Position numbers and translations under genes: made by a program
The notes under the pieces: model-generated
Databases searched by the model: none
Seen by the model: only the letters and a program-made list of their open reading frames with translations
Told to the model about the DNA's origin: nothing
Origin: Brevibacterium sp.
Lineage (GTDB): Bacteria; Actinomycetota; Actinomycetes; Actinomycetales; Brevibacteriaceae
Reading direction: 5' to 3'
Assembly: GCF_022712115.1 (NCBI RefSeq)
Contig: NZ_JALAHB010000043.1
Coordinates: forward strand, 1-32,893
DNA: 32,893 nucleotides
Part shown: positions 23,712-30,628 of the stretch, piece by piece
Layout of the letters: every line of letters begins with the position of its first letter
Position numbering within the stretch: the stretch's first letter is position 1

Positions 23712-23770
23712 CCGATGTCTCAATTTGCATCGAGATTTCGAGGCGAAGGCGATGCAGAGTGAGACACCGG
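23712..23770. terminator. hairpin between convergent OsmC and HhH-GPD genes
   Basis: Arms 23712-23732 and 23750-23770 are 21 bases each and pair at 17 positions: TGTCTCA with TGAGACA and TGCATCG with CGATGCA, plus outer CCG/CGG. The 17-base loop carries a nested TTCG/CGAA. It begins 14 bases past each stop codon, so it probably ends both transcripts. Confidence 0.55.
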
Positions 23771-23783
23771 CGAGAGTAGGCAC

Positions 23784-24380
23784 CTACTTCTTCGCCTTGG
23801 CCGCTTTCGCCGCGGCCTTGCGGGCCTGCTTGTTGGCGCGGACCTGCTGGAGCGTGGCGTCGTCGCGCACATCGGCGATGGAGAGGTAGGCATCGTCCGG
23901 GCCGTATTCTCCGGCCGCTTCGCGCCAGCCCTCGGCCTCCAGTCCGAACTGCTTGCCCAGCAGCGCGAGGAAGATCTTCGCCTTCTGGTCGCCGAACCCC
24001 GGCAGCTTCTTCAGCCGGCGCAGGATCAGGGCTCCCGAGGGCGCGGAACCGTCCGTGTCCGGGGCGGTCCAGACGGCCTCGGCGTCACCGCCGTACTCGT
24101 CCACGAGCGTCTGCGCGAGCTTCTGCACCCGGGCGGCCATGGAGCCGGGGAAGCGGTGGACGGCGGGGGACTGGCGGAAGGCCTCGAGGAAGGCGTCCGG
24201 GTCCATGGCTGCGATGCTCGCCGGGGTGACATCACCCAGGCGCTGCACCAGCTTGTAGGGGCCGGCGAATGCGGATTCCATGCTCACCTGCTGATCGAGG
24301 AGCATGCCCACCATGAGGGCGAAGCGGTCGTGGGCGAGGAGGGCGTCTGCCTCGGCATCGGTGGAGAGGTAGAGGGTCAT
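23784..24380 (-). CDS. HhH-GPD-type base-excision repair protein
   Basis: This 198-residue protein is a compact helix-hairpin-helix glycosylase-like protein. It has MLLDQQVSMESAFAGPYKLV (26-45), the hairpin LKKLPGFGDQKAKIFLALL (123-141), and a Lys/Ala-rich tail (ARKAAAKAAKAKK) probably for DNA contact. The family is annotated as base-excision DNA repair, but members of this short actinobacterial type have no proven substrate, and I cannot assign the catalytic Asp by eye. ATG 24380 has no ribosome site. A CATACT hexamer (24393-24388, minus strand) ends seven bases before it, which suggests a leaderless mRNA. Its end is convergent with the OsmC gene. Confidence 0.75.
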   Translation of the reverse strand: MTLYLSTDAEADALLAHDRFALMVGMLLDQQVSMESAFAGPYKLVQRLGDVTPASIAAMDPDAFLEAFRQSPAVHRFPGSMAARVQKLAQTLVDEYGGDAEAVWTAPDTDGSAPSGALILRRLKKLPGFGDQKAKIFLALLGKQFGLEAEGWREAAGEYGPDDAYLSIADVRDDATLQQVRANKQARKAAAKAAKAKK

Positions 24381-24460
24381 GCGGTTCAGTATGGCACTGA
24401 AGCTCAGGCGCAGCGCCAGAGACCTGGGCGCGGAATGCTGGTGCTCACCCGTGGGTCTTC

Positions 24461-24751
24461 CTACAGATGCCTGCTCGGGTCCATCCGCTGGTGCAGGATG
24501 CGGATGATATCGATGTAGTTCCCGTTCTCCACGTAGAAGAGAAGATGGCTGCCGATGCTGTAGCGCCGGTAGCCACGGCGGATCTCGTCGCACGCGCGCC
24601 CTCGGTCGGGCTGGGCGGCAATGCGCTCGATCGCAGACCTGATGTCCGTGACGTATGTCTCTGCCTGGTGGGCGTCCCAGCGCTCCTGCGTGAAGTCCCA
24701 GATGGAGGAGATGTCCCGCTTGGCTGCTGGCGTGAGTCGATACTCCTTCAC
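24461..24751 (-). CDS. parE: ParE/RelE-type toxin
   Basis: This 96-residue protein fits the ParE branch of the RelE/ParE superfamily: LTPAAKRDISSIWDFTQERWD, then AIERIAAQPDRGRACDEIRRGYRRYSIGSHLLFYV and a C-terminal IDIIRILHQRMDPSRHL. ParE toxins inhibit DNA gyrase, whereas RelE relatives cut mRNA on the ribosome. The RILHxRMDPxxHL ending is characteristic of ParE. It overlaps the antitoxin gene by four bases (ATGA), so it is made after the antitoxin and probably in lesser amount. Activity is inferred. Confidence 0.88.
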   Translation of the reverse strand: MKEYRLTPAAKRDISSIWDFTQERWDAHQAETYVTDIRSAIERIAAQPDRGRACDEIRRGYRRYSIGSHLLFYVENGNYIDIIRILHQRMDPSRHL

Positions 24752-24981
24752 GACTTCTTCGCTTCGATGAACGCATCGAAGTCGAAGGGCTCAGGCGCTC
24801 CACTCTCCTCACCCGCGGCGAGTGCTGAGCGCAGCGCCGACATCTGGGTTTCCTGATCCTCGAGAAGCCGCAGCCCCGCGCGGACGACCTCACTCGCTGA
24901 GCTGTATCGCCCGGTCGCGACCTCGCGGGCGAGGAAGTCGGAGAAGTGTGAGTCCAGGCTGATCGATGTGTTCGGGCTCAT
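24748..24981 (-). CDS. parD: ParD-type antitoxin
   Basis: This 77-residue protein has a ribbon-helix-helix DNA-binding N-terminus (TSISLDSHFSDFLAREVATGRYSSASEVVRAGLRLLE, with S-x-S-E-V-V-R-x-x-L-R as the core) and an acidic C-terminal tail (EPFDFDAFIEAKKS) that would wrap ParE. ParD neutralises the toxin and represses its own operon. ATG 24981 is chosen over ATG 24987 because TAAGCT ends six bases before it, the leaderless geometry seen elsewhere here. The palindrome at 24991-25007 overlaps that promoter and is probably the ParD operator. Confidence 0.88.
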   Translation of the reverse strand: MSPNTSISLDSHFSDFLAREVATGRYSSASEVVRAGLRLLEDQETQMSALRSALAAGEESGAPEPFDFDAFIEAKKS

Positions 24982-24987
24982 GCTCAT

Positions 24988-25007
24988 AGCTTACCAATAA
25001 TTGGTAA
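24988..25007 (-). promoter_or_regulatory. promoter and palindromic operator of parDE
   Basis: The 17-bp palindrome TTACCAAT-A-ATTGGTAA (24991-25007) overlaps the minus-strand -10 TAAGCT (24993-24988). It is markedly AT-rich against its surroundings. The position suits autorepression by ParD. Confidence 0.6.
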
Positions 25008-25160
25008 CTTGACGGAGCCTGTCTGTCTGCGTCGGTCGCCCGGGGAGGGCGGACCGTCCGGCCGCTGGGCACACGGGCCTGAGCCTAGCTCCGAGCGCCC
25101 CGGTCCGCCGTCTGCACAGATGGTCACGTTCTCTCCCTCGTTGGGAGGCCGCTCTCTCTA

Positions 25161-25166
25161 TAGCGT
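25161..25166 (+). promoter_or_regulatory. possible -10 element of the beta-propeller gene
   Basis: TAGCGT (preceded by TA, so TATAGC is an alternative register) would give a start near 25173 and a leader of about 24 bases to ATG 25197. No good -35 is seen. Confidence 0.3.
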
Positions 25167-25196
25167 GGGGTCACTGCACCAGGACGAAGGGGCGCC

Positions 25197-26354
25197 ATGA
25201 TGCTCGATGCATGTGCGCATCCGATTCTCGAAAGGAACAGTGCACGCATGACCTCTCCGGCGAACCGCAGAGCCACCGACCGTCTGTACGTCAACGCGCA
25301 GAGCCCCGGCATGGCCGTGGTGGATCTCTACGACGATGGCAGCGCACAGCTCTTTCCCGGCTCTCCCTTCAGGACGGGATCCGGCTGCGTCGACCTGCGG
25401 GTGACTCCGAACGGGAAATACCTTCTGGCCCCTGCGGACTGGGGGCTGCCGATGGGCGGCGGCATGCGGCAGACGTTCAAGCCCGAGATCGGTGTGTACC
25501 GCGTGGAGGACGACGGTTCCGTGACCGAGGCCAGCACGTACCGATTCGACCGGCTCACCACGCCGCTCGGCACCGACACCGCGGCCAACGGCCGGGACGT
25601 GTACGTGGGAATGGGCCGCGGCCTGGCCGGTATGCTCTGGGGCTCGATCCAGCACTTCCGCCTCAGCGAGGACGGAGTGCTCTCGCTTGCAGGCCCCCGC
25701 CGCAGACGCGGCAAGTTCTCGCACGGCCTCGTGCAGCCGAAGATCTCGCCCGACGGCACGAAGATCTTCGTCATCAGCGCCTTCTCGAACACCATCTTCA
25801 CCTACGCACTCGAAGCCGATGGCGGCATCGGCGGACAGATCCACGAGTTGCAGGTCTCCGGCCGGACGCCCGTGAACCCCGTGTACTCGCCGGACAAGCG
25901 GTTCCTGTTCACGGCGAATGAGGGCAGCAGCTCGATCGGTGTGCTGGAGATCGGACCCAACGGGTTGCTCACCGAGATCCCCACGTCTCCCTTACCCGCC
26001 GGCCGCGCGGTGCACAATCCCACATTCAGCCGGGACGGCAGATACGTCTGGGTGGGCAACCCGATCGACGAGACGATCAGTGGGTACTCCCTGCGTGAGA
26101 ACGGTGAGCTCATCGCGCTGCCGGGCTCGCCGTATCCCAGCCCAGGCGCTGCGATGGACTTCGCGCAGTCCTCGGACGGCGCCTGGCTGTTCGTCACGGG
26201 GTCGCCCGTGAAGGCGCGGAAGTGGCCGGTGAAGCTGGTGAGTTTCAGGATCCGCGAGGATGGTTCGCTGGAGCGGTTACAGCACCCCGCTGTGCCACTG
26301 GGCCTGACGTTCCAGGACGGCCCTACGTCGATCTCCTTCCCCATCGCCGAGTAG
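25197..26354 (+). CDS. YncE/lactonase-like beta-propeller protein
   Basis: This 385-residue protein has repeated blade strands with the x-SPDG/NG-x-Y/F-x-ahaGN pattern (VTPNGKYLLAPADW, ISPDGTKIFVISAF, YSPDKRFLFTANEGSSSI, FSRDGRYVWVGNPI, QSSDGAWLFVTGSP), typical of seven-bladed lactonase (Lgl/YncE-like) propellers. Some relatives are 6-phosphogluconolactonases, others have unknown substrates, so no specific activity is claimed. No signal peptide is seen, hence cytoplasmic. ATG 25197 is preceded by GAAGGGG at a suitable distance. A second in-frame ATG at 25248 is possible and fits the family start better. It is convergent with the sugar-porter gene. Confidence 0.72.
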   Translation: MMLDACAHPILERNSARMTSPANRRATDRLYVNAQSPGMAVVDLYDDGSAQLFPGSPFRTGSGCVDLRVTPNGKYLLAPADWGLPMGGGMRQTFKPEIGVYRVEDDGSVTEASTYRFDRLTTPLGTDTAANGRDVYVGMGRGLAGMLWGSIQHFRLSEDGVLSLAGPRRRRGKFSHGLVQPKISPDGTKIFVISAFSNTIFTYALEADGGIGGQIHELQVSGRTPVNPVYSPDKRFLFTANEGSSSIGVLEIGPNGLLTEIPTSPLPAGRAVHNPTFSRDGRYVWVGNPIDETISGYSLRENGELIALPGSPYPSPGAAMDFAQSSDGAWLFVTGSPVKARKWPVKLVSFRIREDGSLERLQHPAVPLGLTFQDGPTSISFPIAE

Positions 26355-26428
26355 CGGTCGCGGCCGAGGGCCGATGGAGGACGGGGCTGCGGCCCAGCTC
26401 AGCGCGCGAGCGCGGACGCCCCACGCCC

Positions 26429-27838
26429 TCACTCCATGTCCTCGAGCTCCCTGCCTGCCGTCTCCCTGACGAACTTGAGGACGAAGAGGAGCGAGGCCAG
26501 CGCGGCCACCGTGTAGAAGCCGTAGGCGAACCACAGACCCACGTCCGCCATGCTGGGGAACGAGGTGGAGATGACGAAGTTCGCCAGCCACTGCGCCGCC
26601 GCCGCGATGCCGAGGGCGAACGCGCGGATCTGGTTGTTGAAGATCTCGCCCAGCAGGACCCAGACCCCCGGCCCCCAGCTCATGCCGAAGAAGACGACGA
26701 AGGCGTTGGCCGCGATGAGGGCGGCGGTGTCCCAGCCGGGGAGCAGCTCCACTGCCTCCGCGGCCGGATTGATGCCCAGCGAGAACGCCAGCGTCATGAC
26801 CCCCAGTGCCACCGTCATCCCCGTGGAGCCGATCATGAGGAGCAGGCGCCGGCCGATCCGGTCGATGAGTGCGATGGCCAGCAGCGTGACCACGATGTTC
26901 GTCACGGAGGTGATGACGGAGATGGTGAGCGCATCGGATTCGTCGAACCCCACGGACTTCCACAGCGTCGTGGAGTAGTAGAAGATCACGTTGATGCCCA
27001 CGAACTGCTGGAAGACGCTCAGGACGATGCCGATCCACACGATGGGCAGGAGATTGGTGCGCTTGGGGTTGAGGACGTCCGACAGCCGCGGCTTGCGCTG
27101 GGTGTCCACCGTCTTCCTGATCTCCTGGATGCGCAGGGCCACGCCCTCGATGAAGATCTCCGAGAGCACTCTGTTCGCCTCGTCCTCACGTCCCTGCTGC
27201 ACCAGATAGCGGGGTGACTCCGGGATGGTGAGCGCGAGGATGCCGTAGATGACGGCGGGGACCACCTCGGCCATGAACATCCATCGCCAGGTGGGCAGGC
27301 CCAGCCACAGCTGTTCGGCGGCCCCTCCCGCGGCAGCGGCGAGAGCGGCGTCGCTGAGGAGCGCGGCGAAGATGCCGGTGACGATCGCGAGCTGCTGCAG
27401 GGAGCCCAGCCGGCCGCGGACGGAGGCCGGTGAGATCTCCGCGATGTAGGCCGGGGCGATGACGGAGGCCGCACCCACGCCCAGTCCGCCGACCACGCGC
27501 CAGATGATCATGTCGGCAGGGCCGAAGGCCAGACCGGAGCCCAGCGCGGAGACGGCGAAGAGGACCGAGGCCATGAGCATGACCTTCACGCGGCCCATCT
27601 TCGCGGAGATGCCGCCGGCCATCGCGGCGCCCGCCATGCAGCCCAGCAGGGCCGAGGACACCATGAAGCCCGTCAGCAGCGAGGAGGTGTCCCAGGCGCC
27701 CTGCATCGCATCCACGGCACCGTTGATGACGGAGGTGTCGAAGCCGAAGAGGAAGCCGCCCAGGGCTGCGACGACGGCGAGCTGGACGACACGGCCGAAC
27801 ACGTACGATTCTGCACTTCCCTGTGCCTTGGCGTTCAT
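26429..27838 (-). CDS. MFS sugar porter (SP family)
   Basis: This transporter of 469 residues has twelve membrane helices of the major facilitator sugar-porter family and should import a sugar or polyol with protons. Signatures are GGFLFGFDTSVINGA at the first helix, GRxxGGLGVGAASVIAPAYIAEISP..RGRLGSLQQLAI in the fourth/fifth region, PESPRYLV before the central loop, and QQFVGINVIFYYSTTLW in helix seven with the QQ-GIN sugar-binding set. Specificity is not readable. ATG 27838 lacks a ribosome site, and an imperfect TAGACA element lies seven bases before it, so this mRNA may also be leaderless. It is divergent from the LLM oxidoreductase. Confidence 0.87.
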   Translation of the reverse strand: MNAKAQGSAESYVFGRVVQLAVVAALGGFLFGFDTSVINGAVDAMQGAWDTSSLLTGFMVSSALLGCMAGAAMAGGISAKMGRVKVMLMASVLFAVSALGSGLAFGPADMIIWRVVGGLGVGAASVIAPAYIAEISPASVRGRLGSLQQLAIVTGIFAALLSDAALAAAAGGAAEQLWLGLPTWRWMFMAEVVPAVIYGILALTIPESPRYLVQQGREDEANRVLSEIFIEGVALRIQEIRKTVDTQRKPRLSDVLNPKRTNLLPIVWIGIVLSVFQQFVGINVIFYYSTTLWKSVGFDESDALTISVITSVTNIVVTLLAIALIDRIGRRLLLMIGSTGMTVALGVMTLAFSLGINPAAEAVELLPGWDTAALIAANAFVVFFGMSWGPGVWVLLGEIFNNQIRAFALGIAAAAQWLANFVISTSFPSMADVGLWFAYGFYTVAALASLLFVLKFVRETAGRELEDME

Positions 27839-27932
27839 AGGGAAATGTCTAGCAGGTCAGCGGCCGTCCGCGGCGGTTCCGGCGCGGATTTCTCCGGGCG
27901 CCCGTCTGCGGGACGGGGACGGCCGCCGCCGC

Positions 27933-27958
27933 GGAATACGCCGTGTGGCGCCCGGGTT
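27933..27958 (+). promoter_or_regulatory. SigR/SigH-like promoter (GGAAT-N18-GTT)
   Basis: GGAAT at 27933-27937 and GTT at 27956-27958 are exactly 18 bases apart, the SigR consensus spacing. The start codon GTG 27968 begins nine bases after the GTT, so the transcript would begin at or next to it. Sequence around GGAATACGC matches the sseA promoter. Confidence 0.6.
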
Positions 27959-27967
27959 GAGCCGGAC

Positions 27968-28999
27968 GTGAGCACCCGCAAGAGCATCGGCTTCCTGTCC
28001 TTCGGACACTGGAACCCGCACCCCACCTCGTACACGCAGACCGCCGCCGACGCCCTGCTGCAGAGCATCGACCTCGCAGTCGCGGCGGAGGAACTCGGCG
28101 CCGACGGCGCCTATTTCCGCGTCCATCACTTCGCCCGGCAGCTCGGCTCGCCCTTCCCGCTGCTGGCTGCCGTGGGCGCGAGGACGAGCCGGATCGAGGT
28201 CGGCACCGGGGTCATCGACATGCGCTACTCCGAACCACACGGGTTCGCGGAGGACGCGGGCGCGGCGGACCTCATCTCCGGAGGCCGCCTGCAGCTGGGG
28301 ATCTCACGGGGGTCACCGGAGCAGGTGGTCGACGGCTGGCGGCACTTCGGCTTCCGGCCCGCGGCGGGGGAGACGGATGCGGACATGGCCCGGCGGCACA
28401 CGGAGACGGCCCTCGAACTGCTCTCCGGCAGGCAGTTCGCGCAGCCCCATCCGCGGCCGATGTTCCCCAATCCGCCCGGACTCCTGCGCCTCGAGCCGTA
28501 CTCGGAAGGTCTGCGCCGGCGGATCTGGTGGGGCGCCGGCTCCGATGCCACCGCACGCTGGGCCGCACGGACGGGCATGAATCTCATGTCCTCCACGCTC
28601 AAGGACGACGAGTCCGGTGAGCCCTTCCACATCCAGCAGCGGAAGCAGATCGAGGCGTTCCGCGAGGAGTGGGCGCGGCACGACCACGGGTTCGAACCGC
28701 GGGTCTCCGTGTCCCGGTCGATCTTCGCGCTCACGAACGACCTGGACCGCCGGTACTTCCTGGGCAGCGGTGAGCGCAGCGATCAGTTCGGAATGCTCGA
28801 TGCGCACACCCGGGCGGTGTTCGGGAGGTCCTACGCGGACGAACCCGAGGCGCTGGTGGAGCAGCTGCGCGAGGACGAGGCGATCGCCGCGGCGGACACG
28901 CTCCTCCTCACGGTTCCCAACATGCTCGGAGTGGGCTACAACGCCCACGTCCTCGAGGCGATCCTCACGGAGGTGGCCCCGGCACTGGGCTGGAAGTGA
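27968..28999 (+). CDS. LLM-class flavin-dependent oxidoreductase
   Basis: This protein of 343 residues is a luciferase-like monooxygenase fold (TIM barrel) using FMNH2 or F420. It shows IGFLSFGHW near the start, the SIDLAVAAEELGADGAYFRVHHF block, LLAAVGARTSRIEVGTGVIDMRY and LISGGRLQLGISRGSPEQVVDG. It resembles the group whose members oxidise or modify thiol- or sulfonate-containing compounds, but no substrate can be read. GTG 27968 is chosen because the ECF-type promoter ends just upstream; a longer frame to 27845 would overlap the promoter. The last bases, including the stop, are part of a 22-bp tandem duplication that runs into the next gene. Likely induced by thiol or oxidative stress if the promoter is right. 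Confidence 0.82.
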   Translation: MSTRKSIGFLSFGHWNPHPTSYTQTAADALLQSIDLAVAAEELGADGAYFRVHHFARQLGSPFPLLAAVGARTSRIEVGTGVIDMRYSEPHGFAEDAGAADLISGGRLQLGISRGSPEQVVDGWRHFGFRPAAGETDADMARRHTETALELLSGRQFAQPHPRPMFPNPPGLLRLEPYSEGLRRRIWWGAGSDATARWAARTGMNLMSSTLKDDESGEPFHIQQRKQIEAFREEWARHDHGFEPRVSVSRSIFALTNDLDRRYFLGSGERSDQFGMLDAHTRAVFGRSYADEPEALVEQLREDEAIAAADTLLLTVPNMLGVGYNAHVLEAILTEVAPALGWK

Positions 29000-29024
29000 G
29001 AGGGCACTGGGCTGGAAGTGAGAG
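28981..29024. repeat. 22-bp perfect tandem duplication at a gene end
   Basis: Bases 28981-29002 are repeated exactly at 29003-29024. The first copy holds the LLM stop codon at 28997-28999. The second copy supplies the GTG at 29018, the only usable start for the following gene's frame. Confidence 0.85.
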
Positions 29025-29860
29025 CTGGAGACACTCCATGCGGAAGCGAAGGACCACAGCACATCACAGATGACACCGAGGACCGCACTGCGGTCGAACG
29101 CATCTACGCCGTCTCCGACATCCACGGCCGCCTGGAGCCGCTCCGCGCTGCCATCGACCTCGTGGACCTCGACGGCGATCCTGCGGCGCAGCTGATCCTG
29201 CTCGGCGACTACATCGACCGCGGGCCCGCCAGCCGGGAGGTGCTCGAGACGGTCAGGACGCTGCAGCGGCGCTTCCCGGATCGCGTGATCGCGCTGCTCG
29301 GCAACCACGACGACTGGATGCTGGACTGGCTCGACGGCGACGACGAAGATCTCACCTGGCTCATGGCCGACACGGACCTCGTCACCGTCAAGAGCTTCCT
29401 CGACCCGAGGGAGCTCGCACAGGCCCTCGGGCACGACGACCCCGGCAGCGACGCCTCCACGCTCGACGGGCCGGCGATGAATCGCGGCTTCAAGGACGCT
29501 GTTCGCACCAAGCACGCTGGGCTGATCGAATGGCTGCGAAGTCTGCCGCGCGTCCATGAGACGCCCACCCAGATCTTCGTGCACGCCGGCGTCGACGAAG
29601 AGGCAGGGAAGCTGTGGCGCGCGGCGACGCCGGACTACGTGCTGACGGAGAAGTTCCCGGCCACGACCGGCCCATTCCTCAAGACGGTCGTCGCAGGGCA
29701 CGTGCGCACCCACCTGCTCCATCCGGACGGCTCCCACGGGGTCTTCCATGACGGCGAGTCGCATTGGTACATCGACGGCGCGGTCGAGTCCACCGGGCGG
29801 ATCAACGTCCTGCGATATGACGTGAAGACCGGTGGTTACGAGGGCACGACGGTCGGCTGA
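29018..29860 (+). CDS. PPP-type metallophosphatase
   Basis: This 280-residue protein carries the dinuclear-metal motifs of PP1/PrpE/ApaH-type phosphatases: SDIHGRL at about 33-39, GDYIDRG at 63-69, GNHDDW at 95-100, and AGHVRTH near 227-233. Substrates in this family include phosphoproteins and dinucleoside tetraphosphates; neither is favoured here. The start is doubtful. GTG 29018 is the only canonical start in frame and lacks a ribosome site, lying inside the duplicated 22 bp. ATG 29038 has a good GGAG seven bases upstream, but its frame stops at 29073 after eleven codons. A frame error near 29040-29070, or true use of GTG, could explain this. Confidence 0.75.
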   Translation: MRAGDTPCGSEGPQHITDDTEDRTAVERIYAVSDIHGRLEPLRAAIDLVDLDGDPAAQLILLGDYIDRGPASREVLETVRTLQRRFPDRVIALLGNHDDWMLDWLDGDDEDLTWLMADTDLVTVKSFLDPRELAQALGHDDPGSDASTLDGPAMNRGFKDAVRTKHAGLIEWLRSLPRVHETPTQIFVHAGVDEEAGKLWRAATPDYVLTEKFPATTGPFLKTVVAGHVRTHLLHPDGSHGVFHDGESHWYIDGAVESTGRINVLRYDVKTGGYEGTTVG

Positions 29861-29871
29861 TCGGGCGGGCC

Positions 29872-30306
29872 TCAGCCGAGGCCGAAGTGGGCTATCAGAT
29901 CGTCAGTGTCAACAGTGGCTCTGTCGGCAGGCGGTATGACCTCATGGGCCCGGACGTAGATCTGGTCATCGATCTGCGTCCGCACTCCGATGTCGACCGA
30001 GGCATTGCGCACGTTCGGCTGGTCCAGATACGTGCGGATCACCGCCTCGAGGATCGTCGTCAGAACGTCAGCCGCCTGCTGTCGGTCCGCTGCGTCCACG
30101 ATGAGGGTGCCGCCCATGAAGGTGCCGGGCGAAAACCCGTCCTGGAAGAAGACCTTCCCTTTGACGTACGCGGGGGTTCCTTCCACCGCGGTCTGCAGTG
30201 CCGCAGTCACCGCGTCGATGTCACTGCGCGGTGCGCAGCCTGCGGCGAGAAGCAGCAGCCCGCTCACGCCGCCTGAGATCGCCGACCGGCGGCTGATTCC
30301 GCTCAT
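29872..30306 (-). CDS. secreted lipoprotein of unknown function
   Basis: This 144-residue protein starts SRRSAISGGVSGLLLLAAGC, a Tat-like twin-arginine signal with lipobox LAAGC and the modified cysteine at 24. Alternation of short strands after that (GKVFFQDGFSPGTFMGGTLIVDA, then VRTQIDDQIYVRAHEV) suggests a small beta-rich domain. I do not recognise a family. ATG 30306 has no ribosome site. TAGCAT on the minus strand ends eight bases before it, fitting a leaderless start. It is convergent with the phosphatase gene. A remnant of another gene lies directly upstream on the same strand. Confidence 0.6.
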   Translation of the reverse strand: MSGISRRSAISGGVSGLLLLAAGCAPRSDIDAVTAALQTAVEGTPAYVKGKVFFQDGFSPGTFMGGTLIVDAADRQQAADVLTTILEAVIRTYLDQPNVRNASVDIGVRTQIDDQIYVRAHEVIPPADRATVDTDDLIAHFGLG

Positions 30307-30317
30307 GGCCGGTGATG

Positions 30318-30598
30318 CTAGCAGGGGGAGGTTGCCTGGCCGGGACTGGTGATCGGCGTCGAGCTGATGCTGACAGCGGCCTTCGGACAGCTGCCGGCCA
30401 TGGCGATCACCAGGTCCAGCACCGTGCGACCTCTCCCACCGCTTCGGCTGCAGGTTCGAGCGCGAGTCCCAGCGGGCGGGCGATGTCCTGGGCGTGCACC
30501 ACCACCTCTCCGAGGAAGGCCGCATAGTCCTTGGTGACTGGGAGGGTCCGCCGCAGTTCACCTCCCGTCCGCACCGGGTCCATCGGGAGGATTCCGCC
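30318..30598 (-). pseudogene. remnant of an MDMPI/TIGR03083-type gene
   Basis: On the minus strand one frame reads GGILPMDPVRTGGELRRTLP and VVVHAQDIARPLGLALEPAA before a TGA at 30409-30407. A second frame then continues RTVLDLVIAMAG and stops at 30318. The VVHAQDIARPLG and LDLVIAMAG pieces are the C-terminal marks of mycothiol-dependent maleylpyruvate-isomerase-like (TIGR03083) proteins as I recall them. The first hundred or so residues, with the metal-binding histidines, are missing. It fills most of the gap between the lipoprotein gene and the nucleotidase promoter. Confidence 0.5.
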
Positions 30599-30615
30599 GT
30601 GTCTGTGCGTTGGCT

Positions 30616-30621
30616 TACAGT
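30616..30621 (+). promoter_or_regulatory. -10 element of the nucleotidase gene
   Basis: TACAGT (TANNNT) ends seven bases before ATG 30629, giving a leaderless or nearly leaderless transcript. No ribosome site is present. Confidence 0.45.
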
Positions 30622-30628
30622 GACCTGT

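Noticed and set aside
23784-24893. A longer HhH-GPD protein reaching back into the toxin region
   Set aside because: The extension crosses the ParDE genes out of frame and looks non-coding; the real start is at 24380.
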